This document shows positions 1-7,636 of a stretch of DNA of 64,000 nt, in pieces. The number at the start of each line of letters is the position of its first letter. Within the stretch, counting starts at the first letter, position 1. The notes under the pieces were generated by a model, which was not told where the DNA came from, searched no databases, and saw nothing but the letters and a program-made list of their open reading frames with translations. The position numbers were made by a program, and so were the translations under genes. This DNA is from Rhodobiaceae bacterium UBA7804 (lineage in GTDB: Bacteria; Pseudomonadota; Alphaproteobacteria; Parvibaculales; Parvibaculaceae): contig DLCG01000008.1 of NCBI GenBank assembly GCA_002480495.1, positions 413,363-477,362 of the forward strand. The letters are read 5' to 3'.

Positions 1-1057
1 CCACTTCCTCCAGATCCTGTCCCTCGCCACGAAATCCCGCATCGTCCGGACAGTCGAGCTCGATCGCAATGCCCTGCTCCTGGTAGATGCGCTCCAAAGC
101 CAGCGAGATGCGCTCAAGCACCGGTTCAACCGGCGTATGCGCCCCAAGCACATTGGCGGAGGCCGCCATTCGGGCGCGGGCGAGGTGATGGTCGATTTGC
201 TCGCGCATCTGGCGCGTCATGCGCGTCACCGTCTCGCCGAACGGGCCGTCATGCGTACGCGCCTCGTTGGTCAGCACACTGAGGGGTGTCTTCAGGGCGT
301 GAGCGAGATTTCCGACATGGGTTCGCGCCCGCTCCAGCACTTCCCGGTTGCCCTCAAGGAGTCCGTTCAGCTCGTCGGCGAGCGGCTGGATTTCCGCCGG
401 AAACTCCCCCTCAAGCTGCGTCGCGCGGCCGGAACGGATCTGCGCCAGCGAATTGCGCACGCGTTCGAGCGGCCTCAGGCCGAAGCGCACCTGGATCAGC
501 AGCGCGACAAGAAGCCCCGCACCCATCGCGCCCATCGCGATGAAGACCCAGGTGTTGAACCCCTGAATTTCGGCGTTCATTTCGGAGCGGTCGCCTGCCA
601 CCGCGAAGGAGACGGGAACATCATATCCCGGCAGCGTCACGCGGCGCTCGACGACGCGAAGCGGCTGGTTTTCCGGCCCCTGTGTGTCGAAAATCTTCAG
701 GCCGATCTGGTTGCGCTCCACCTTCTCGGCGGGCGAAAGATCGAGCGACTGGTCGAAAAGAGAGCGTGAGCGCAGCGCCGGGCGCGGCGCCACCGGCCAT
801 ATCTGCCAGTACCAGCCCGAATAGGCCAAGTCGAAGCGCGTCTCCGAAAGACCGCCCTGCCGGACGATTTCGCCCTGTTCGTTCACTTCCGTGGTCGCGA
901 TCAGGCTGTGCAGAAGCACGTTCAGCCGCGAGTCGAAGCTGCGTTCGACCGAATTGCGGAAGATGGCGGAAAGGATGAGTCCGCCTGCAACGAGCGCGAT
1001 GGCGCTCCAGAGCGCGGCGCCCGCGACCAGCCTGAATGCAAGGCTGTCAGACCGCAT
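1..1057 (-). CDS. PhoQ-like sensor histidine kinase (3' end outside window)
   Basis: Reading frame open from an ATG at 1057 to the left edge, 352 codons visible. It would phosphorylate the response regulator encoded just upstream. Visible parts: TM helix about residues 10-33, a periplasmic sensor region, TM helix about 169-190, a HAMP linker about 191-243, and a dimerisation/phosphoacceptor segment NLAHALKTPL with the histidine near residue 253. The H-box form NLAHALKTPL is typical of PhoQ-type kinases. The ATP-binding domain lies mostly outside the window. The ATG overlaps the end of the regulator gene by 11 bases, so the two are translationally coupled. The stimulus cannot be read from the sequence. 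Confidence 0.9.
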   Translation of the reverse strand, partial: MRSDSLAFRLVAGAALWSAIALVAGGLILSAIFRNSVERSFDSRLNVLLHSLIATTEVNEQGEIVRQGGLSETRFDLAYSGWYWQIWPVAPRPALRSRSLFDQSLDLSPAEKVERNQIGLKIFDTQGPENQPLRVVERRVTLPGYDVPVSFAVAGDRSEMNAEIQGFNTWVFIAMGAMGAGLLVALLIQVRFGLRPLERVRNSLAQIRSGRATQLEGEFPAEIQPLADELNGLLEGNREVLERARTHVGNLAHALKTPLSVLTNEARTHDGPFGETVTRMTRQMREQIDHHLARARMAASANVLGAHTPVEPVLERISLALERIYQEQGIAIELDCPDDAGFRGEGQDLEEV

Positions 1058-1718
1058 CTTCAGGCGCCACCAGGCGGTAGCCGAGGCCGCGCACGGTCTC
1101 GATCACGTCCTTGCCGAGCTTGCGGCGGAGGCGGCCGACAAAGACCTCGATCGTATTGGAATCGCGGTCGAAATCCTGGTCATAGAGATGCTCGACGAGC
1201 TCAGTCCGCGAAATCACCCTGCCCTGATGATGCATCAGATAAGCAAGCAGCCGGTATTCGAGCGAAGTGAGCTTGATCGCGCGCCCGTTCACGGTGACGC
1301 GGGAGCTTCGCGTATCGACGCGAACGGGCCCGCATTCGAGTTCGCTTGTCGCATGGCCGCTCGCGCGGCGCAGCAACGCCCGCAGCCGCGCCAGCACCTC
1401 CTCCATGTAGAATGGCTTGGCGACATAGTCGTCCGCGCCGGCATCGAAGCCCGCCACCTTGTCGCTCCAGCGGTCACGGGCGGTAAGGATCAGCACCGGC
1501 ATGATGCGCCCGTCACGGCGCCATTTTTCGAGTACGGTTACGCCATCCATCTCCGGCAATCCGAGGTCGAGGATCACCGCGTCATAGGGTTCGGTATCGC
1601 CGAGGAAATGACCTTCCTCGCCATCCTTGGCGCTGTCCACGACATAGCCGGCTTCCTCGAGCGCCGTCACGAGCTGACGGTTGAGATCGGGATCGTCCTC
1701 GACAACGAGCAACCGCAT
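1047..1718 (-). CDS. OmpR/PhoP-family response regulator
   Basis: 223 aa, start chosen at MRLLVVEDD because the receiver domain begins there. The receiver domain (about 1-115) has the acidic pocket EDD near residue 7, the phosphoacceptor Asp51 in VILDLGLPEMDG, and the conserved Lys in DDYVAKPF. A C-terminal winged-helix domain (about 125-220) ends in the usual IETVRGLGYRL motif. It is therefore a DNA-binding transcription factor partnered with the downstream kinase, which overlaps it by 11 bases. The PepSY-like gene lies 29 bases upstream and is probably cotranscribed, as in many PhoPQ-like operons. Confidence 0.95.
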   Translation of the reverse strand: MRLLVVEDDPDLNRQLVTALEEAGYVVDSAKDGEEGHFLGDTEPYDAVILDLGLPEMDGVTVLEKWRRDGRIMPVLILTARDRWSDKVAGFDAGADDYVAKPFYMEEVLARLRALLRRASGHATSELECGPVRVDTRSSRVTVNGRAIKLTSLEYRLLAYLMHHQGRVISRTELVEHLYDQDFDRDSNTIEVFVGRLRRKLGKDVIETVRGLGYRLVAPEDAV

Positions 1719-1747
1719 GGTCTTCTCCGTTCCTCGCTTATCCGGGC

Positions 1748-2071
1748 CTATCGCGCACCCATGACGCGGCCCGAAGCCGCGTCCACGGTCACGACGACGA
1801 CCCGGTTCTGAGGCGTCATGATCTTCACGTAATAGGCGTTGCCGCCAAAACTCATATCGAGAAACCGGCCCGGATAGCTTGCAAGCGCCGCCTGCTTTGC
1901 CTGCCCCGGCGAGACCACCTGACCCGAGCGCACGGCATCGCGCGCCCTGTCCTGCTCCGAGTGATACCCCCATTGAGCAGGCACGAGAAGATCGCCCGCC
2001 CGCGCCGGGGAGAGCCCCAGGGCGAGAAACAAGGCGATCGTCAGGGCGATCCATGTGGATTTCTGCGTCAT
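1748..2071 (-). CDS. exported PepSY-like small protein
   Basis: 107 aa. An N-terminal signal peptide (about 1-25, hydrophobic IALTIALFLALGL then ARAG) points to the periplasm. The rest is a short domain with a YYVKIMTPQNRVVVVTVDAASG stretch, the typical second half of a PepSY repeat, preceded by an AKQAALASYPGRFLDMSF helix. Small PepSY proteins are often found in front of two-component systems and may modulate the sensor or inhibit proteases; that role is inferred. First gene of the PepSY-regulator-kinase operon. Confidence 0.8.
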   Translation of the reverse strand: MTQKSTWIALTIALFLALGLSPARAGDLLVPAQWGYHSEQDRARDAVRSGQVVSPGQAKQAALASYPGRFLDMSFGGNAYYVKIMTPQNRVVVVTVDAASGRVMGAR

Positions 2072-2144
2072 GCCCCCGAACCTAAGTCAAAGACGCTGAA
2101 CCCCGGATGAACGGGGCCTGCGCCTATCCTTCAGGAAGTGACGC

Positions 2145-2816
2145 TCAGAATCCAGCAAGCGTTGCGAATTCCTCCAGCGGAGCCCGGTCCGTGCGCAAAC
2201 GGTTAATGGCCGCGCTTTCGTCCATATAGCCAAGGCCGAGGCCGCAGAAGAGCATCAGCTCCTCCGGCATCTGCACGAACTCCGAAACCGTCTTGTACCA
2301 GATGGCCCATGCCTCCTGCGGCGCCGTGTGCAGGCCATGTTCGCGCGCCACGAGCATCACCGACTGGATGAACATGCCGAGGTCGGACCACTGGCCGAGC
2401 CCCATCTGCCGGTCGATGGCAAAGAACATCGCGACGGGCGCGTCGAAGAAGCGGAAGTTGCGGGCGAATTGCTGAAGCCTGCCCGCCTTGTCCTCCCGCG
2501 AGACGCCGATGGTCGCATACATGTCCTCGCCGCATTTGAAGCGGCGGCCCTTGTAGGGCTCGGTCAGCCCCTTCGGATAGATGTCGTACTCCGTGCCCTC
2601 GCCGAATGGATTGTCCTTCTGCTTCGTCTCGATGATCGAGAGAAATTCCTTCAGCTTGTCGCCCGTCAGCACATAGACGTGCCAAGGTTGGAGATTACCA
2701 CCGGAGGGCGCGTATTTCGCAACTTCGAGAATTTCACGCACCGTTTTTTCCGGCACCGGTTTGTCGAGAAAGGCCCGGCAGGTGATGCGGGTCTTGAGCG
2801 CTTCGGAAACATTCAT
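2145..2816 (-). CDS. nitroreductase family oxidoreductase
   Basis: 223 aa; start set at MNVSEALKTR, giving a normal nitroreductase length. FMN-binding family features: the N-terminal R-ITCRAFLDKPVP segment, APSGGNLQPWHVYVL (FMN phosphate region, about residues 38-53), and the C-terminal glycine-rich CGLGLGYMDE. Reduces nitro groups, quinones or enones with NAD(P)H in the cytoplasm; the substrate is not visible. Last gene of an operon with an SDR and two acyl-CoA dehydrogenases (25 bases after the second one), which suggests a role in catabolism of an aromatic or alicyclic acid. Confidence 0.9.
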   Translation of the reverse strand: MNVSEALKTRITCRAFLDKPVPEKTVREILEVAKYAPSGGNLQPWHVYVLTGDKLKEFLSIIETKQKDNPFGEGTEYDIYPKGLTEPYKGRRFKCGEDMYATIGVSREDKAGRLQQFARNFRFFDAPVAMFFAIDRQMGLGQWSDLGMFIQSVMLVAREHGLHTAPQEAWAIWYKTVSEFVQMPEELMLFCGLGLGYMDESAAINRLRTDRAPLEEFATLAGF

Positions 2817-2841
2817 GAGACTGTCCTTCGGATTGCGAATT

Positions 2842-3861
2842 CTATCGGGCGGTAACGTGAGGCCAGAGCGCATCGGCCCCGGCGGCGATGGTCGCGCGGC
2901 CAAGCTCGGCGGCCCATTCGCGGCCCGCGCCGAATTCCGCGCGCCACGACCAGAGCCTTCGCGTCGCGAAATGAAGCCCGTGTTCATAGGTGAAGCCGAT
3001 GGCGCCATGAACCTGATGGGCAATCGAGGTCGCAATGCTCGATGCATCGTCGACGCGGATTTTCGCCACCGCGATTTCGAATGCTGCGTCTGCGCCTCGC
3101 TTGTCCGCCTGCGCGCAAGCATGATCCGTCACCACGCTGCAGGCCGCGGCTTGCGTCGACAGCACGGCAAGCTGCTGCTGGATCGCCTGGAATTTGCCGA
3201 TGGGCTTGCCGAACTGCGTGCGCTCATTCGCATAGGCCACCGACTGCGAGGAGAGATAGCCAAGCGCTCCGGCCATCTGGCAAGCGCGGACAAGCGCGCC
3301 ATAAAGCTTCATCGCATTGTCCGGAAGCGGCGCCTTCTTCGCCGTCGCCGCCTGCCCCTTCAGCACCACGCGGTCGCGCGGTTCGCGCGCGACGTTGATG
3401 CGCTCTTCGACCTCGGCCCCATCAAGAGACACGAGAACCACCTCGCCCTTCACGATGGCAACGCCCTGCTTCGCATTGCGCCCGTAAGGGACGTTCGGCG
3501 CCTCGCCCGAAATCTTGCCGCCTTCCAGCGTGAAGTCGCCGTCGAGCAGCGTGGTTACGCCTTCGGGCACCTCGATCCCCGCCTGTACGAGAAACCAGTT
3601 CGCGAGCAGCGCATCGGCAAGCGGCAGCGGCGCGACATGTTCGCCCGCCGCCTTCAGCACGATGGCCGCATCGGCCCATGTGCCGCCCGCACCGCCCTGT
3701 TCTTCGGGCACGAGCACAAGCGTCAGCCCGTTCGCTTCCACTTCGCTCCAGAGCGCGGCCGGAAACTCGCCCTCTTCCGCCTTCTGTACCAGCGTCTTCG
3801 TCACGCGCTCCGAAAGAAGCCCGTTCACGCTGTCGGAAAGGATCGTCTGCAGTTCGTTCAT
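2842..3861 (-). CDS. acyl-CoA dehydrogenase-like subunit (short)
   Basis: 339 aa, shorter than the usual 380-400 aa. Flavoprotein acyl-CoA dehydrogenase fold: N-terminal helical part, a middle beta domain, and a C-terminal four-helix part with YANERTQFGKPIGKFQAIQQ and the HGAIGFTYEHGLH segment. Starts 11 bases after the preceding acyl-CoA dehydrogenase stops. Adjacent long/short pairs of this kind form alpha2-beta2 heterotetramers in steroid and other ring-containing acyl-CoA degradation (for example FadE28-FadE29 type); the pairing here is inferred from arrangement and size. Confidence 0.9.
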   Translation of the reverse strand: MNELQTILSDSVNGLLSERVTKTLVQKAEEGEFPAALWSEVEANGLTLVLVPEEQGGAGGTWADAAIVLKAAGEHVAPLPLADALLANWFLVQAGIEVPEGVTTLLDGDFTLEGGKISGEAPNVPYGRNAKQGVAIVKGEVVLVSLDGAEVEERINVAREPRDRVVLKGQAATAKKAPLPDNAMKLYGALVRACQMAGALGYLSSQSVAYANERTQFGKPIGKFQAIQQQLAVLSTQAAACSVVTDHACAQADKRGADAAFEIAVAKIRVDDASSIATSIAHQVHGAIGFTYEHGLHFATRRLWSWRAEFGAGREWAAELGRATIAAGADALWPHVTAR

Positions 3862-3872
3862 GGTTCCCTCCC

Positions 3873-5024
3873 TCAGCGCAATCCAAGCCCGCGGGCGATG
3901 ATGCCGCGTAGGATTTCGCGCGTACCGCCGCGCAGCGAAAAGCTCGGCACGGTCTGCGTCAGATAGCCGAGCACTTCTTCAAAGTCGCTTCCGCCGCCAA
4001 CCGTTGGCGCAATGCCGAGAAGCTCATGTGCCCGCACAGGCATGTCTTGCTCGAAGATCGCGCCAAGATCCTTCACGACGGATGCCTCGAGCGCCGGGTT
4101 CTCGCCCTTCTCCAGCATGCCCGCGACCGAGAGCGACATCTGTCGAAGCGTCACGAGATGCGCAACAAGACGGCCGATCTCGCTTGCACCTTCCTGCCCG
4201 CCCCGATTCTCAAGTTCGCGGATCATCTCGACCATCAGCAGGAAGCTCGAGAGATAGCGTTCGGGCCCCGAGCGTTCGAAGGCGAGCTCCGCCGTCACCT
4301 GTCCCCAGCCGCTTCCTTCCTTGCCAACCAGCATGTTGTCCGGCACGAAGGCATCCTCGAACACGACCTCGTTGAAATGCGCATTGCCCGCAAGGTCCTT
4401 GATCGGACGGATGGTGATGCCATCCGTGTTCTTGAGATCGACCAGGAACTGCGTCAGCCCGGAATGCTTCGCCTCGGGCGAGAAGTCGGTACGGAAAAGC
4501 GCGATCATGTAATGCGCGTGATGAGCGCCGGAGGTCCAGAGCTTGGTGCCGTTGACCTTGTAGCCGCCATCGACCTTCTCGGCGCGGGTTCGCGTCGCGG
4601 CAAGGTCGGAGCCGGAGTCCGGCTCGGACATGCCGATGCAGAAATAGCATTCGCCTTTCGCCACGCGCGGCAGGATCTTCTGGCGTTGCTCTTCCGTGCC
4701 GAAGCGCAGCAGCAGCGGGCCGGACTGGCGGTCGCCGATCCAGTGCGCACCCACAGGCGCGCCCGCCGCGAGCATTTCCTCCAGCATGACGTAGCGATCG
4801 AAAAAGCTCCGCTCATGCCCGCCATATTCTTTCGGCCAGGTCATGCCGATCCAGCCCTTCGCGCCCATCTTGCGGCTGAACTCCGGGTCCGATCCCGACC
4901 AGGTCTGCGCCCGCGTCACCTTCGGCACCTGTTTCAGTTCCTCGGCCAGAAACGCGCGGATCTCCTGCCGGAGACCTTCCGTCTCGCCGGGCAGTTCGCA
5001 CAGATCGAACCTGAAAGGCTGCAT
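3873..5024 (-). CDS. acyl-CoA dehydrogenase (long subunit)
   Basis: 383 aa. Oxidises an acyl-CoA thioester at the alpha-beta bond, passing electrons to ETF. Visible: WPKEYGG near residue 64, the FAD-binding SEPDSGSDLAATRTRA and WTSGAHHAHYMIAL segments, and the C-terminal SLRGGTREILRGIIARGLGL that closes the FAD site. Full family length. It lies 49 bases downstream of the SDR gene and 11 bases before a shorter acyl-CoA dehydrogenase, so the two probably make one heteromeric enzyme. The acyl chain specificity cannot be read. Confidence 0.93.
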   Translation of the reverse strand: MQPFRFDLCELPGETEGLRQEIRAFLAEELKQVPKVTRAQTWSGSDPEFSRKMGAKGWIGMTWPKEYGGHERSFFDRYVMLEEMLAAGAPVGAHWIGDRQSGPLLLRFGTEEQRQKILPRVAKGECYFCIGMSEPDSGSDLAATRTRAEKVDGGYKVNGTKLWTSGAHHAHYMIALFRTDFSPEAKHSGLTQFLVDLKNTDGITIRPIKDLAGNAHFNEVVFEDAFVPDNMLVGKEGSGWGQVTAELAFERSGPERYLSSFLLMVEMIRELENRGGQEGASEIGRLVAHLVTLRQMSLSVAGMLEKGENPALEASVVKDLGAIFEQDMPVRAHELLGIAPTVGGGSDFEEVLGYLTQTVPSFSLRGGTREILRGIIARGLGLR

Positions 5025-5073
5025 CTCTTTCTCCCAGTCTCTCTTTTCCTGTTCCTACGTTTCTTTTCGCGCT

Positions 5074-5865
5074 TCAGGTCACAAGCGCCGTGGTGCCGCC
5101 GTCGATCCTTATGTTCAGCGCGTTGATCGCGCCCGAAAGCGGACTCGCGACAAAGGCGACGAGATCGGCGATCTCCTCCGGGCGCGGAATATGGCCGGTG
5201 AGGTTGCCCATGAAATTCTTCAGCACATGCGGCTCGACCTCTTCCCAGGTTTCGCCCCATCCGCGCTCGCGGCCTTGCGCAAGGAAACGCTCTTCCACTT
5301 CCTTCGTGCGGATGAGCCCCGGCGAAACGAGGTTCACGGTCACGCCGGTTCCCGCAAGTTCCTTGGCAAGCGACACCGTCATCGTCGCAAGCGCGCCCTT
5401 GGAGGCATAATAGTGCGGCATCCGCGCGGCAGGTTCCGTCGAGCCGATGGTGCCGAGCATGACGATGCGGCCCCAGCCCTTCTCCTTCATGCCGCCCATG
5501 AAGGCGCGCGTCAGGCGCACCGCCGACAGCACGTTCTTTTCATAGGCGTCGATCCAGCCGTCGGTTTCCGTCCGGGTCCAGCTTCCCGCATCCGCGGTGC
5601 CGTAATTGTTGATGAGGATGTCGATCTCGCCCGCCTCGGAGGCGACCTTGGCCGCGCCTTCGTCGCGCGTTATGTCGCCGGCAACGGCGCTTGCCCCAAA
5701 GCCCTTCTCGCGGATTTCCGCGGCTACTGCCTCGGCCGCATCGAGTTCGAAGCCATGAACCAGAACATGCGCGCCTTCGCGGGCGAGCGCATGCGCGATG
5801 GCGCGGCCCGTGCCGCGATGGCTGCCCGAAACGAGCGCCCGCTTGCCGTTGAGCTGAAGGTCCAT
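5074..5865 (-). CDS. short-chain dehydrogenase/reductase (SDR)
   Basis: 263 aa, start MDLQLNGKRALV. Rossmann fold with the cofactor motif SGSHRGTGRA near residues 13-22, the structural NNYG at about 86-89 (usual NNAG, here with Tyr), and the catalytic YxxxK in HYYASKGAL. C-terminal IDGGTTALVT is typical. NAD(P)H-dependent oxidation of a secondary alcohol, plausibly a beta-hydroxyacyl-CoA or ring alcohol given the acyl-CoA dehydrogenase genes behind it. First gene of the four-gene minus-strand operon. Confidence 0.93.
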   Translation of the reverse strand: MDLQLNGKRALVSGSHRGTGRAIAHALAREGAHVLVHGFELDAAEAVAAEIREKGFGASAVAGDITRDEGAAKVASEAGEIDILINNYGTADAGSWTRTETDGWIDAYEKNVLSAVRLTRAFMGGMKEKGWGRIVMLGTIGSTEPAARMPHYYASKGALATMTVSLAKELAGTGVTVNLVSPGLIRTKEVEERFLAQGRERGWGETWEEVEPHVLKNFMGNLTGHIPRPEEIADLVAFVASPLSGAINALNIRIDGGTTALVT

Positions 5866-5995
5866 GCCGCTTCGCCCCCACCGTTTTCTTTTTATCCGGG
5901 CGGCTTTTCTAGCAGCAATGCGCGGCCCTGTCCGGTCTGGAAGGGCGATGAGAGGGGCAGGAAAAGGGAGGATCGCGAGGGAGGAAGTTGGGAAG

Positions 5996-6187
5996 TCAGA
6001 ATTCCGCTGCGGCAAGTCTCGGCGCCGGTTCATCGGCGCTCGCCGTCAGGGAAGGGTTGAACAGCGGGGCGAGAGCAACGCCCGCATAGAGGCCTGCCGA
6101 AAAACAGGCAAGAAGGGAAAGTGCGAATCCCGCCGCGACGAGGACGCGACGGCGGGACCTGCGGTTGTAGAAAATCTTCCTCGCCAT
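5996..6187 (-). CDS. small membrane-anchored protein, unknown
   Basis: 63 aa. A very basic N-terminus (MARKIFYNRRSRRR) is followed by one hydrophobic helix (about residues 15-39) and a short tail ending DEPAPRLAAAEF. Positive-inside rule puts the tail in the periplasm. Lies between the SDR operon and the end of the GTA cluster, on the same strand as both. No family recognised; size and lack of motifs leave modest doubt that it is translated. Confidence 0.5.
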   Translation of the reverse strand: MARKIFYNRRSRRRVLVAAGFALSLLACFSAGLYAGVALAPLFNPSLTASADEPAPRLAAAEF

Positions 6188-6325
6188 TTTCGCCCCTCAT
6201 GCTCTCGTGAGTGCCATCGGGCTATCTGCCCGGTCAGGGGTAGTTATGGCGATTATGAAGTTTCAAGGTTTACCGAATGCTAAAACTGAAACCTCGAATT
6301 CTATCTAAATGCCCGCATGGGAAGT
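6188..6325. other. AT-richer intergenic gap at the GTA end
   Basis: 138 bases between the holin-like gene and the small membrane protein. It contains imperfect complementary segments (GTTTCA near 6259 and TGAAAC near 6287) that could form a weak stem, but no T-run follows. No promoter or attachment site was recognised. Confidence 0.4.
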
Positions 6326-6517
6326 CTATTTTCGGCGCGCATGGCCGACATTCAGGGCAAGCAGATCAACCACGCGCGAAATCGTGCCGACGATAGTGTC
6401 GTCCTTCTTGGTCGGCGTGGCCGCCGCCACGGCAGAAGCCGCGCCGATGACCGCGAGGAGCGCCTCAACCCACTCCGCAAAGGCGCCACCCAGAATTCCG
6501 TTCAGAAAATAGTCCAT
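6326..6517 (-). CDS. holin-like small membrane protein of the GTA cluster
   Basis: 63 aa. One hydrophobic alanine-rich helix (about residues 14-34), then a charged linker TPTKKDDTIVG and a C-terminal amphipathic segment VVDLLALNVGHARRK. This layout is common for small membrane proteins encoded next to phage cell-wall hydrolases in Alphaproteobacteria. It starts 12 bases after the hydrolase-like gene and ends the phage-type gene block. A holin role is inferred from position and topology, not from a diagnostic motif. Confidence 0.6.
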   Translation of the reverse strand: MDYFLNGILGGAFAEWVEALLAVIGAASAVAAATPTKKDDTIVGTISRVVDLLALNVGHARRK

Positions 6518-6529
6518 ATCCAGCTCCTT

Positions 6530-6880
6530 TCAGCCGTGATGCCCCGCACGCCGGGGCGCATAGAAGAAATGTCCGCCAACCAGCGCCCGCGGCGTCTCCC
6601 GCGCGGCCCAGTCCGGGTTTTCCGTATGCGGATGGAAGTGTGTGGAGCCCTCAGTCGGGTCGGCGTCCTCACCCGCGAAGGCCTTACAGAGCGCCGCCAG
6701 CGCGAGCAGGAATTCCCGGTCGGCTGCGCGCTCAGGCGCGATCCGGTTCGCCAGCGCCCAGGCAAGCGCCGCCCGCCCTTCTCCATCCTCCTCCCGCGCC
6801 AGCCGGCAAAGCCTCAGCGCAAGCCCGATAAGCCCCCGAATGTCGCGCTCCGCCGCGTCTGGGTCGCCGCCCTCGCACAT
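6530..6880 (-). CDS. SleB-like cell-wall hydrolase (putative GTA lysin)
   Basis: 116 aa from the ATG at 6880; an earlier ATG at 6907 lies almost at the expected transcription start. The C-terminal half matches the core of the Hydrolase_2 (SleB) family: ALANRIA, then GSTHFHPHTENPDWA and a closing GGHFFYAPRR, comparable to the GATHYH...P.WA...IGRH.FY pattern of alphaproteobacterial cell-wall hydrolases. No signal peptide, so export would need the adjacent holin-like protein. It directly follows an SOS-type promoter. Annotation as a peptidoglycan hydrolase is a motif-level inference. Confidence 0.6.
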   Translation of the reverse strand: MCEGGDPDAAERDIRGLIGLALRLCRLAREEDGEGRAALAWALANRIAPERAADREFLLALAALCKAFAGEDADPTEGSTHFHPHTENPDWAARETPRALVGGHFFYAPRRAGHHG

Positions 6881-6912
6881 GATGCTCTTTTGCTCTTCTA
6901 GGATCATATTCC

Positions 6913-6942
6913 TATATAAGAACAAGATAGGAACATTGTCAA
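6913..6942 (-). promoter_or_regulatory. sigma70-type promoter with LexA SOS box between -35 and -10
   Basis: On the minus strand the -35 hexamer TTGACA (6942-6937) is followed by a 17-base spacer and TTATAT (6919-6914). The spacer contains GTTC-CTATCTT-GTTC (6934-6920), an exact match to the alphaproteobacterial LexA box GTTC-N7-GTTC. LexA bound here would block RNA polymerase. The promoter begins 5 bases after the DUF2793 stop codon and reads only into the hydrolase-like and holin-like genes. Confidence 0.8.
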
Positions 6943-6946
6943 GAGA

Positions 6947-7636
6947 TCAGGCAGCGGGTCCGACGAGTTCGAGGCAATGAATGGCGAGCCGCAGCTTGCC
7001 GCCCGTGAAATCGCCGCCTTGCGCGGTCACGCGGAGAGGCGTCGCGCCGTAATAGGCACAGGGCGTTCCGCTTGGGCCGATGACCGTGCTCCCTTCCGCG
7101 ACGCCTAGGGAATTTCCATAGCGCGCGGGATCGTCCGCCACGCCGAGCTTCCAGGATGCCGCCCCCGTGACCGCTTCGATCACGATCCCGGTAACACCAA
7201 GCACGATGGCGCGGTCCGGAATGAGAAAACCCGTTTCCGAATAGGGGCCCGTCCCCACTTCGTGATCGCCTTCCACGATGGTGAGCCGCGTCTCCGCGCC
7301 GCTCGACCCGAGCAGCGCCGGGCCGCCACTGGAAGGAACCGTCCAGCCGTGGCCGTCATGGACGAGAAGCGTGCCGGTTGCCTCGTTCCAGGCGCGCCAG
7401 CCCGGCTTCGGCGCGAAGGTAATCCACGCACCGTCGATGAAGGCAGCGACCTCCCCCTCCTCCGTGATGTAGCGCGCGCCCTCCACGGGCGCCTCCGGCA
7501 GCGGTCCGGTCAGCCGCGAGACAACGGAGAGATGCAGCAGCGCGTCGATCCTCCGCAGCGCCTCGTTCACCGTCACATGCTTCTGCGCCTGCGCCGCTTC
7601 GAGGAAGGGAAGACCGAGATGGAATGTGTCAGACAT
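6947..7636 (-). CDS. DUF2793 phage tail-associated protein
   Basis: 229 aa. N-terminus LGLPFLEAAQAQKHVTVNEALRRIDALLHLSV is diagnostic of DUF2793, a family found beside GTA and phage host-specificity genes. The middle has the ITEEGEVAAFIDGAWITFAPKPGWRAW pattern typical of the family. A C-terminal beta-rich region (about 105-225) probably forms a carbohydrate-binding or fibre-tip domain. It overlaps the last 8 bases of the host-specificity gene (ATGTCTGA), so translation is coupled. Probable role: tail-fibre or receptor-binding component. Confidence 0.85.
   Translation of the reverse strand: MSDTFHLGLPFLEAAQAQKHVTVNEALRRIDALLHLSVVSRLTGPLPEAPVEGARYITEEGEVAAFIDGAWITFAPKPGWRAWNEATGTLLVHDGHGWTVPSSGGPALLGSSGAETRLTIVEGDHEVGTGPYSETGFLIPDRAIVLGVTGIVIEAVTGAASWKLGVADDPARYGNSLGVAEGSTVIGPSGTPCAYYGATPLRVTAQGGDFTGGKLRLAIHCLELVGPAA

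Noticed and set aside
4026..5126. 366-codon plus-strand ORF across the acyl-CoA dehydrogenase gene
   Set aside because: It is the antisense shadow of a clear FAD-enzyme gene in high-G+C DNA; no motif or ribosome site supports it.
6242..6300. Terminator after the GTA cluster
   Set aside because: GTTTCA/TGAAAC arms are short with a ~20-base loop and no T-run follows on the minus strand.
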